DNA from: Pelotomaculum propionicicum
GTDB lineage: Bacteria > Bacillota > Desulfotomaculia > Desulfotomaculales > Pelotomaculaceae
NCBI RefSeq assembly: GCF_004369225.1
Contig: NZ_QFFZ01000025.1
Coordinates: 1-48,837 of the forward strand
Direction of reading: 5' to 3'
Length of the DNA stretch: 48,837 nt
Shown here: piece by piece, positions 42,535 to 48,837 of the stretch
Layout: each line of letters opens with the position of its first letter
Numbering within the stretch: position 1 is the stretch's first letter
The notes under the pieces: generated by a model
Database searches by the model: none
What the model was told of the DNA's origin: nothing
What the model saw: the letters and a program-made list of their open reading frames with translations, nothing else
Translations under genes and position numbers: made by a program

Positions 42535-43932
42535 ATGGATAAGGAGACCGAGAACTGCCGCAATGTCAATGAAAACCCGTGCAATATGTGTATGCCCATG
42601 GGAGCCATCCTGCCGTTTAAAGGTGTGGAACAATCCATGGTGATTATCCACGGTTCACAGGGCTGCAGTACTTATATGCGCCGTCATATTGCCGAACATT
42701 TTAACGAGCCCATCGACGTGGCCTCCTCTTCCCTTAATGAGAAGGGTACCATTTACGGTGGGGAGGCCAGTTTAATAAAGGGCCTGGATAACTTAATCAA
42801 ACTGTATAATCCCGGGCTTGTCGGTGTGCTCACCACCTGCCTGGCTGAAACAATAGGTGAAGATGTCGAAAGAATCACCTCAAAATATTTAAAAGAAAGA
42901 GAACTGGGTGATTTTCCCCTGGTTACCGTATCCACTCCAGGTTATGGAGGCGCCCATACGGACGGCTATTTTCTGGCTGTAAAAAGGATGGTAGCCAGGC
43001 TGGCAAAAAAGACAGAGAAACATTCCAGGATAAATGTTATAGTCCCAAACCTGAGCCCTGCCGATATCAGGGAGATCAAGAGAATACTGCACATGTTTAA
43101 AGTTGAATTTACACTGTGCCCTGATTTCTCTGATACTCTGGACCGACCTTTTGAGAGGCCGTATAAAAAGATACCCGGGGGAGGAACAAAACTGTCTGAT
43201 ATAGCGGAAATGCCGGGAGCGGCAGCCACCATCCAGATGGGCATAACGGTGGATGATGATATTTCACCCGGCAGGTACCTGGAAGCCGAATTTGGCGTCC
43301 CCTTATATAACTTGCCTGTACCTATGGGCATTGAAAATACTGATTTATTTATAGACGTATTAAAGCAGCTTAGCGGCAATAAAGTACCTGAAAGCCTGGA
43401 ACGGGAGAGGGGAAGGCTGCTGGACTGCATGATCGACTCACATAAATATAATTTCCAGGGAAGAAGCGTTATTTTCGGTGAGCCGGAAAATGTGTATGCG
43501 ATTTTTAAAACCTGCATGGAGAACGGAGTTTACCCGGTAGTGGTTGCTACGGGAAGCAAGCCCGGTAAAATGATCGAGTTGTTGAATAATGAGTTGAATA
43601 ATTACCGGGGTGAAGTTCATTTTTTAAATGAAACAGATTTCGCACAAATCAGGAAAAAAAGTATAAGGATGAATGCAAACATTGCTATCGGGCATTCCGA
43701 CGGCAGATATCTGACAGAAAGAGAAGGTATTCCCCTGGTCAGGCACGGTTTTCCCATTCATGACCGGGTGGGGGGACAGAGGTTGTTATCAGTGGGATAC
43801 GTCGGCACAACGATGTTTTTAGACCGGATCACCAATACGCTGCTGGAAAACAAATACAACAGCTATCGAAATTCTATGTATCAGAAATATTATAAGAAAC
43901 TGAAAGTAGCGGGCCAGCAGCTGCAGGGTTGA
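42535..43932 (+). CDS. nifN: FeMo-cofactor scaffold protein NifN
   Basis: A 465-residue partner of NifE. CNMCMPMGAILPFKGVEQSM replaces the NifK start, with IIHGSQGCSTYMRRHIAEHFNEP and LTTCLAETIGEDVER as NifN hallmarks. DRPFERPYKKIPGGGT and GRLLDCMIDSHKY lie in the middle. ATG 42535 is nine bases behind GGGAGG; the longer frame from 42490 starts inside the upstream repeat. NifN and nifB are separate genes here, unlike the NifN-B fusion of C. pasteurianum. Confidence 0.93.
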   Translation: MDKETENCRNVNENPCNMCMPMGAILPFKGVEQSMVIIHGSQGCSTYMRRHIAEHFNEPIDVASSSLNEKGTIYGGEASLIKGLDNLIKLYNPGLVGVLTTCLAETIGEDVERITSKYLKERELGDFPLVTVSTPGYGGAHTDGYFLAVKRMVARLAKKTEKHSRINVIVPNLSPADIREIKRILHMFKVEFTLCPDFSDTLDRPFERPYKKIPGGGTKLSDIAEMPGAAATIQMGITVDDDISPGRYLEAEFGVPLYNLPVPMGIENTDLFIDVLKQLSGNKVPESLERERGRLLDCMIDSHKYNFQGRSVIFGEPENVYAIFKTCMENGVYPVVVATGSKPGKMIELLNNELNNYRGEVHFLNETDFAQIRKKSIRMNANIAIGHSDGRYLTEREGIPLVRHGFPIHDRVGGQRLLSVGYVGTTMFLDRITNTLLENKYNSYRNSMYQKYYKKLKVAGQQLQG

Positions 43933-43942
43933 GGTGAAGAAG

Positions 43943-44701
43943 ATGGATTATACCCTAATAAAGTACGACAGGCATCCCTGCTTTTCTTTTGAGGTCAGCC
44001 ATAAGTATGCCAGGATGCACCTGCCGGTGGCGCCCCATTGTAATATAAGCTGCAATTACTGCAACAGAAAATTTGACTGTTTACACGAGAGCAGGCCGGG
44101 TGTGACCAGTGAGATCCTGTCGCCCGAAGCTGCCCTGCAAAAGTACAAATTTGTTAAGGATAGGTTGTCTAATATAAGCGTTGTGGGAATAGCCGGACCG
44201 GGTGACGCGCTGGCCAACTGGGAGAAAACAAGTCTTACAGTTGATTTAATAAAACGATCCGATCCGGATGTGCTGTTCTGCTTATCTACAAATGGGCTGA
44301 TGCTGCCTGATTATGCGCGGGAAATAATTGACCTCGGCATCAGGCATGTGACTGTCACGGTAAATTGCCTTAGCCCCGAAATAGGAGAGCAGATTTACAG
44401 GTTCGTCGACTATAAAGGGAAAAGGTACAAGGGGGGTGAGGGAGCCGGGCTTGTTATTGAGAATCAATTGTCAGGTATAAAATCTCTTGCTGTGCAAGGT
44501 GTGGCAGTTAAAGTAAATATCGTTATGATTCAAGGAATCAACGATAACCATATTCCTGAAGTCATTAAAAAAGTCAAGGATCTCGGGGCGTTCATAAGCA
44601 ATATTATGCCGCTGATCCCCGCCCCTGGAAGTCTGTTTGAGAACCTGCCCCAGACCTGTATGAAAGAAATAAATAGAATGAGAAATATTTGTTCTGGATA
44701 A
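43943..44701 (+). CDS. nifB: NifB radical SAM cofactor synthase, C-terminally truncated
   Basis: Builds the 8Fe-9S-carbide precursor of FeMo-cofactor. HLPVAPHCNISCNYCNRKFDC carries the CxxxCxxC motif (quoted as residues 27-46), followed by ESRPG (the ExRP motif), VGIAGPGDALAN, STNGLMLP and VKVNIVMIQGIND. The protein stops after about 253 residues at NRMRNICSG, where relatives continue for about 30 residues through CRQCRADA, a Cys motif that binds an auxiliary cluster. The stop coincides with the beginning of a truncated anfO. GTG 43934 is an alternative start. Only this copy and the divergent one at 45278 are present. Confidence 0.92.
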   Translation: MDYTLIKYDRHPCFSFEVSHKYARMHLPVAPHCNISCNYCNRKFDCLHESRPGVTSEILSPEAALQKYKFVKDRLSNISVVGIAGPGDALANWEKTSLTVDLIKRSDPDVLFCLSTNGLMLPDYAREIIDLGIRHVTVTVNCLSPEIGEQIYRFVDYKGKRYKGGEGAGLVIENQLSGIKSLAVQGVAVKVNIVMIQGINDNHIPEVIKKVKDLGAFISNIMPLIPAPGSLFENLPQTCMKEINRMRNICSG

Positions 44702-44732
44702 AAGCCTGGTCATCAAAGAACTGCGTGAAAAA

Positions 44733-45206
44733 ATGGCGGAGGCCCTGGAATTTTTAAATGGATGCAGGGTTTTTGCAGGACTCTCTATAGCTGGTTTGTC
44801 TTACTACGAATTGGAGAAGGCAGGTTTCAGCGTTTGGGAATTCGAAGGAAAGCCATTGGAATTTCTTGATTACGTCCTCGCGGAAGAGGAAGAAAAGCGC
44901 GGGCAGATTAACAACAGGGGAAAAAATGGTGTTGAGCTGGCTCCTGTTGAAATATCAAATGGATACTACCGGATTTCCATAAAAGAGATCCAGGAAAACG
45001 ATATTGGGATCACGTCCAAGCAGGCGCTTCTTCCGTTTTTACGTCAAGGCAGGTTTGATTATTTAGAAATTATGTGCAATCATGTGCCTCCGTGGCTGCA
45101 GGCGGAATTGCTGGGCGGGGGGTATTCAGGAGAAATTGAAAAAATAGATCACAAAGAAGTAAAGATTATCTTATCCAGAAGCTGTTGCCAACCAGTCGAA
45201 AAATAG
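44733..45206 (+). CDS. anfO: AnfO-family protein, N-terminally truncated
   Basis: 157 residues matching AnfO, an accessory protein named from Fe-only nitrogenase clusters. LNGCRVFAGLSIAGLSYYEL, EKAGFSVWEFEGKPLEFLD, YYRISIKEIQE, GITSKQALLPFL and CNHVPPWL are the family blocks. The same frame is open upstream (VLDKSLVIKELREKM) back to the nifB end at about 44690, but the first 45-50 residues of AnfO are missing and ATG 44733 has no good ribosome site. So the 5' end was lost by the deletion that also cut nifB. AnfO function is unknown; no anfHDGK genes lie in the window. Confidence 0.75.
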   Translation: MAEALEFLNGCRVFAGLSIAGLSYYELEKAGFSVWEFEGKPLEFLDYVLAEEEEKRGQINNRGKNGVELAPVEISNGYYRISIKEIQENDIGITSKQALLPFLRQGRFDYLEIMCNHVPPWLQAELLGGGYSGEIEKIDHKEVKIILSRSCCQPVEK

Positions 45207-45222
45207 TTCTTAGCCGCGCCTG
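45173..45222 (+). repeat. anfO tail sequence, copy 1 of a duplicated block
   Basis: The last codons of anfO and following ATAGTTCTTAGCCGCGCC recur at 47472-47519 upstream of nifV with a handful of changes and at most a small gap. Confidence 0.7.
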
Positions 45223-45277
45223 GTATGGAAATATTCCATTGAGCGGGAAACACGAACCTACAAAGGAGGGACAGTAG

Positions 45278-46090
45278 ATGAACCGACACGAGAAATCTGT
45301 CTTAAATCAGCACCCCTGTTTCAACCGGGCGGCCGCTCGCTGGTTTACACACATTCACCTTCCCGTGGCTAGCGGCTGCAACATAAAATGCAATTACTGC
45401 TCCAGAAAGTTCGACTGCGTAAATGAAAACGCGCCGGGATTTATCACCAAAACAATATCACCCCGGGAAGCCTTAAAAAAGGTGCACAATATGATGCGGC
45501 AGGATGTACGATTGCGGGTGGTCGGTGTGGCCGGGCCCGGCGAGGCCCTGGCTGACAAGGAAACTATGGACACCTTGAGTATGTTGCATAGCTGCTATCC
45601 AAACCTTATTAAGTGTATCAGCACTAATGGTCTAATGCTGGAAGAAAGCCTGGATTTGCTTCAGGAATTTGGCGTTAAAACAGTTACTGTTACAGTAAAT
45701 GCGATTGACCCTGATATAGCCAGGAAAATTTATGGATGGGTATTTTATAAGAACAAACCTCACTACGGTTTTGCCGGGGCGAGCCTGCTGATAGACAAGC
45801 AGATTGCCGGCATCCGGGAAGCCAACAGCAGGGGAATACTGGTCAAAGTAAACACTGTTCTGATACCCGGAATAAATGACATTCACTTGAAGCAGGTAGC
45901 CATAACTGTAAGAAAGGCCGGTGCATTCGTTATGAATGTCATTCCGCTTGTGCCTCAGGCGGAATTCTCCCTACTCCCGGCACCCAGCGGTAAAATGTTG
46001 TACAAGACCAGGCGGGAACTGGCGCCGGTTATACGGCAGACGGACTGCAGGGAGCAGTGTCTGCAAGATATGAGGAAAATATATTGCTGA
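45278..46090 (+). CDS. Second NifB-like radical SAM protein with altered ExRP motif
   Basis: A 270-residue NifB paralog. HLPVASGCNIKCNYCSRKFDC (residues 23-43 in part) keeps the radical SAM cysteines, and VGVAGPGEALAD, STNGLMLEES and VKVNTVLIPGIND parallel NifB. The ExRP motif is NENAPG, with the Arg replaced by Ala. The C-terminus is TDCREQCLQDM plus a final Cys, where NifB has CRQCRADA, so extra Cys ligands may exist in a different spacing. ATG behind AAGGAGGG. It could supply a function lost from the truncated first NifB, or be an evolving paralog. Confidence 0.82.
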   Translation: MNRHEKSVLNQHPCFNRAAARWFTHIHLPVASGCNIKCNYCSRKFDCVNENAPGFITKTISPREALKKVHNMMRQDVRLRVVGVAGPGEALADKETMDTLSMLHSCYPNLIKCISTNGLMLEESLDLLQEFGVKTVTVTVNAIDPDIARKIYGWVFYKNKPHYGFAGASLLIDKQIAGIREANSRGILVKVNTVLIPGINDIHLKQVAITVRKAGAFVMNVIPLVPQAEFSLLPAPSGKMLYKTRRELAPVIRQTDCREQCLQDMRKIYC

Positions 46091-46175
46091 ATTTCTTGAG
46101 TGAGAAGGATACTGCAGCACATGCAGGTTTCCCCCGGCTTTTAGTCGAGCCATCATGTTTCCAAGGAGCCGTAAT

Positions 46176-47417
46176 ATGCCACTTTTGGACTATAAGTTGG
46201 ATATTAATGACATCATTAAAAATGAATCTATAACAACGCATTTCCAGCCGGTTGTTTCAGTGAAGAAAAAAACCGTCGTTGGCTTTGAAGCCCTATGCAG
46301 GGGTATTGATGTCGAAACAAATGGAATAATTCCTCCAAATACTCTATTTCATCTTGCCAAAGATCGGGAAATGACTTTAGAATTCGATAGGTTATGCAGG
46401 AAAAAGGCTCTTGAAAGCTACAGCCGAATTTACAATAAAGACAATGAAGCAATTCTATTTCTTAACCTTGATACTTCTATTATAGACAGGGGTGTGGTCG
46501 GTTCCGGCCACCTCCTTAACACTGTTCATAGTTATAGAATAGATCCCGGCAATGTGGTGATAGAGATTATTGAATCAAAAACTACCGATATTCTTGCACT
46601 GAATAGATTTATTGAGACACATAAGAACTATGGCTTTTTAATAGCTTTGGATGACGTTGGCGCCGGACACTCCAATCTTGACAGAATTCCACTTGTAAAA
46701 CCTGATGTGTTAAAGATAGACAGGAGTTTAATTAACAATATCGATAGAATGTATTATAAACAGGAGGTATTCAAATCTTTAGTCAACTTGTCAAAAAAGA
46801 TAGGAGCGCTTGTTGTTGCCGAAGGTGTTGAAAGGGAGGAAGAAGCAATGTTAGCCCTGGATCTGGGGGCAGATATGCTTCAGGGGTATTATTTCTCAAA
46901 ACCACAAGAGAATATAGATGACAAAATTAGTTGTATTAAGAATAAAACTGATAGTATTGCCTTCAAATACAGAAGTCATTTAGTGAAAAAAGTTAAAGAT
47001 GCCAAATCACGTCATAAAGGATATAAGATGATAATAGACATCATTACAAGTGATCTTTCAAAAATATCTGTCGAACATTATGACGCTAGATTAAAGGAGG
47101 CAATTAAAAGCCATCTGGTCTTAGAGTGTGTTTATATTTTAAATGAGGCCGGCACCCAGGTAACTGATACAATTTTTAACCACGTTGAGATATTAAAAAA
47201 TAGAAAAATCTTCGGACCGGCAAAGAAAGGGACAGATCATTCTTCAAAAGATTATTATTATCTTATAGTTAATACCAGTCTAAGCAGTTATACCACCGAA
47301 CCGTATATATCTCTGGCGTCTGGTAATTTATGCGTAACCATCTCATCCTTATTTGTAGGACTGGACGGCAGACGGTTTATCATCTGTGTGGATATCAGGC
47401 AGAATTATCTATATTAA
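46176..47417 (+). CDS. EAL-domain cyclic-di-GMP phosphodiesterase-like protein
   Basis: A 413-residue protein. Residues 18-250 are an EAL domain: FQPVVSV, GFEALCRG (the EAL motif), LFLNLD, EIIES, ALDDVGAGHSN (DDxGxG, metal ligands), KIDRSLI (Lys/Asp) and VVAEGVEREEEA, GADMLQGYYFSKP. The core catalytic residues look intact, so it should hydrolyse c-di-GMP. The C-terminal 140 residues resemble a PAS/Cache-like sensor (YDARLKEAIKSHLVLECVYIL). ATG 46176 is seven bases behind AAGGAG; ATG 46155 is too early. Its AT-rich codon use differs from the nif genes around it, hinting at later insertion. Confidence 0.88.
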   Translation: MPLLDYKLDINDIIKNESITTHFQPVVSVKKKTVVGFEALCRGIDVETNGIIPPNTLFHLAKDREMTLEFDRLCRKKALESYSRIYNKDNEAILFLNLDTSIIDRGVVGSGHLLNTVHSYRIDPGNVVIEIIESKTTDILALNRFIETHKNYGFLIALDDVGAGHSNLDRIPLVKPDVLKIDRSLINNIDRMYYKQEVFKSLVNLSKKIGALVVAEGVEREEEAMLALDLGADMLQGYYFSKPQENIDDKISCIKNKTDSIAFKYRSHLVKKVKDAKSRHKGYKMIIDIITSDLSKISVEHYDARLKEAIKSHLVLECVYILNEAGTQVTDTIFNHVEILKNRKIFGPAKKGTDHSSKDYYYLIVNTSLSSYTTEPYISLASGNLCVTISSLFVGLDGRRFIICVDIRQNYLY

Positions 47418-47471
47418 TATAAAACACCTTAAAGCTGTTGTTGCGATTCTAACTTCCGCATGGACTGTAAT

Positions 47472-47519
47472 ATCCGGAAGCTGTCGCCAATCAGTTGGTA
47501 AATAGTTCTTAGCCGCGCC
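47472..47519 (+). repeat. anfO tail remnant upstream of nifV (copy 2)
   Basis: The translation SGSCRQSVGK followed by TAG matches the AnfO end SRSCCQPVEK, and the next 18 bases (ATAGTTCTTAGCCGCGCC) are identical to those after anfO at 45173-45222. Confidence 0.7.
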
Positions 47520-47577
47520 CGGGCCGGATGGGGCGGGAGTTTTCTCCCGGACCATGTGGCGCCCGGCCCGGTGACAC
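47518..47577. repeat. GC-rich hairpin before nifV
   Basis: CCGGGCCGG-ATGG near 47519 pairs with CCAT and GGCGCCCGGCCCGG near 47550-47572, with an inner CGGGAG-TTTT-CTCCCG stem. There is no T-run. It may stabilise or attenuate the nifV transcript. Confidence 0.55.
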
Positions 47578-47635
47578 GGCTATTTTAATTATAAGCAGTC
47601 ACAGGTTTAATTTGAGTAGGTTAAAGGGTACTGAT

Positions 47636-48514
47636 ATGGGAAACTTAAAGTTTGCGGATACGACTCTCAGGGATGGCGAACAGGCGCCGGGTGTAGCTTT
47701 TACTGTCGGGGAAAAAGTTCAAATAGCTAAAATGCTCGATTCCCTCGGGATAGAATATATAGAAGCGGGCATACCTGCAATGGGTCCGCCTGAAGACGAA
47801 GCAATAAAAGAAATTCTTGACCTTGGCCTGAAAGCGGTTATTTCTACCTGGAACCGGGCAAATATAAGCGACATTAAGGCATCACTGGCCTGTGGGGCAA
47901 AACATATCCATGTTTCAGCTCCTGTTTCAGATATCCAAATAAAAACAAAGCTGTGCAAAAACAGAACCTGGGTAGTCGAGAATATGAAAAGGGCTGTTTG
48001 TTACGCTCTGGAGCAAGGATGCAGCGTTACAGTAGGAGCGGAAGACGCATCGAGGGCTGATCTGGAGTTTCTAATAGAATTTACTGTTCAAGCCCGGCGG
48101 GAAGGAGCGGAACGTTTACGCTTTGCCGACACTATCGGGATACTGGAGCCATTCCGGACAAAACAAATAATTGGCATGCTTCTTGAAAACACTGGAATGG
48201 ATATTGAATTTCACGGTCATAATGATTTTGGTATGGCTACCGCCAATACCTTTGCCGCTTTTAAAGCAGGCGCCCGTTTTCTCAGCACCACCTTGGGCGG
48301 ATTGGGGGAGCGTGCCGGCAACTGCTCCTTTGAGGAGATCCTGGCAGTGTTGAAACAGCATGAGGGGATAGATCTGAACGTAAACGATGAGATGTTAACA
48401 GACACCTTGAATTATTTGAATGTAGCCAGCGGCAGGTCTGAATTCTCCAGCAAAATAACAAAGCCCGGTTATAGGGCTCTAACCATTTTTGAGCAATACT
48501 ACCCGTTGTTGTAA
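47636..48514 (+). CDS. nifV: Homocitrate synthase NifV, catalytic domain only
   Basis: Makes homocitrate, the organic ligand of FeMo-cofactor, from acetyl-CoA and 2-oxoglutarate. The 292 residues hold the DRE-TIM barrel: FADTTLRDGEQAPGVAF at the start, EAGIPAMGP, HVSAPVSD, EDASRAD, RFADTIG, FHGHNDFGMATAN (metal His) and TTLGGLGERAGN. It then reaches ASGRSEFSSK and stops, lacking the 80-90 residue C-terminal part (GENVFAHESGIHVDG) of usual NifV. C. pasteurianum has a split NifV, so a separate omega subunit may lie elsewhere. ATG 47636 follows AAAGGG; the longer frame runs into the hairpin. Confidence 0.9.
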   Translation: MGNLKFADTTLRDGEQAPGVAFTVGEKVQIAKMLDSLGIEYIEAGIPAMGPPEDEAIKEILDLGLKAVISTWNRANISDIKASLACGAKHIHVSAPVSDIQIKTKLCKNRTWVVENMKRAVCYALEQGCSVTVGAEDASRADLEFLIEFTVQARREGAERLRFADTIGILEPFRTKQIIGMLLENTGMDIEFHGHNDFGMATANTFAAFKAGARFLSTTLGGLGERAGNCSFEEILAVLKQHEGIDLNVNDEMLTDTLNYLNVASGRSEFSSKITKPGYRALTIFEQYYPLL

Positions 48515-48539
48515 ATATGTCTTTTCCCGTGCGTGATTT

Positions 48540-48650
48540 CTACCCTGCCTTGCCTAATTTTGTGGTTCGCTTGATCAAGTAAATGGTCCTGCCGTCTTTA
48601 ATTGTCAGCAAGTGGTCCACCAGCCCGCGTTCTTTCATTTTCAGCCAAAA
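48540..48650 (-). pseudogene. Possible transposase C-terminal remnant
   Basis: On the reverse strand the translation KMKERGLVDHLLTIKDGRT, then IYLIKRTTKLGKAG and a stop, reads like the end of a larger protein. There is no start or upstream domain. A link to the adjacent IS-like end is a guess. Confidence 0.2.
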
Positions 48651-48657
48651 ATGTGTT

Positions 48658-48837
48658 TGTCAATCAAAAAGTTTACCACTGTGATCACGTAAAAGTTTAC
48701 CACCCATAAAAAGGGGATCAGCTCATTTGGAATGGTAATTATGGAATATTATTACTGGCGGTCTTTTAGCAATATTATTTTTGTCTCTACCGTCGCAGGG
48801 GTTGTGGGTATGTGAATAACGCAGAGCGTTATTCAAG
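48658..48837 (+). mobile_element. Possible IS21-type element end (partial)
   Basis: TGTCAATCAAAAAG at 48658 is followed by two copies of AAAGTTTACCAC (48668-48679 and 48692-48703), 24 bases apart. Multiple short direct repeats after a TGTCAA-like terminus are characteristic of IS21-family ends. No transposase frame is reached before the window ends. A palindrome GAATAACGC-AGA-GCGTTATTC lies at 48814-48834. Confidence 0.4.

Overview
The window reads as a chromosomal segment of a strictly anaerobic, endospore-forming Firmicute of the Desulfotomaculum/Pelotomaculum (Peptococcaceae) type. The evidence is SpoVT, frequent TTG and GTG starts behind strong AGGAGG-type ribosome sites, a B12-dependent ribonucleotide reductase, a clostridial-type NifD with its extra internal segment, and nifI1-nifI2 placed between nifH and nifD. 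The assignment is inference; no rRNA or tRNA is present.

Layout. 1-3.5 kb: end of a transposase, a decayed superoxide dismutase copy beside an intact one, a lipoprotein, an ArsR regulator and a nitroreductase. 3.5-10 kb: aldo-keto reductase, class II ribonucleotide reductase behind two NrdR-like boxes, an Rrf2 regulator, and a MoxR ATPase/VWA pair. 10-17.3 kb: cold shock protein, SpoVT, a GreA/B-domain protein, a ModE-like regulator with three matching palindromic operators, a DUF255 thioredoxin-fold protein, RmuC and RidA. 17.4-21.8 kb: TPP riboswitch followed by thiS-thiG-thiH-thiE-thiC. 21.9-32 kb: flavin reductase, macro-domain protein, a truncated DUF4097 protein, MBL-fold hydrolase, a LytS/LytR-type two-component pair, NAD(P)HX repair enzyme, alanine dehydrogenase, a Fur box with a 32-residue membrane peptide, and alanine racemase. 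32.3-48.5 kb: a nitrogen-acquisition island with glnB, amt, amt, glnB, nifH, nifI1, nifI2, nifD, nifK, nifE, nifN, nifB, a truncated anfO, a second nifB-like gene, an EAL-domain gene and nifV. The right edge carries insertion-sequence debris.

How it works together. Ammonium transporters with P-II partners, the Mo-nitrogenase structural genes with their NifI switch-off proteins, and the cofactor genes (nifE, nifN, nifB, nifV) lie on one strand. The 5' leaders of glnB, both amt genes and nifH share one architecture: two small hairpins with six-base loops carrying G at position 4, the second overlapping the 5' arm of an intrinsic terminator. This is the known target layout of ANTAR-domain antiterminators. 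I infer one RNA-level switch for the whole island; its protein is not in this window.

The island shows damage: a one-base insertion in nifK, a deletion that removes the C-terminus of nifB and the N-terminus of anfO, a second nifB-like gene with an altered ExRP motif, a duplicated scrap of the anfO end in front of nifV, a short nifV, and dispersed inverted repeats between genes. Whether this strain fixes nitrogen depends on whether the nifK shift is real.
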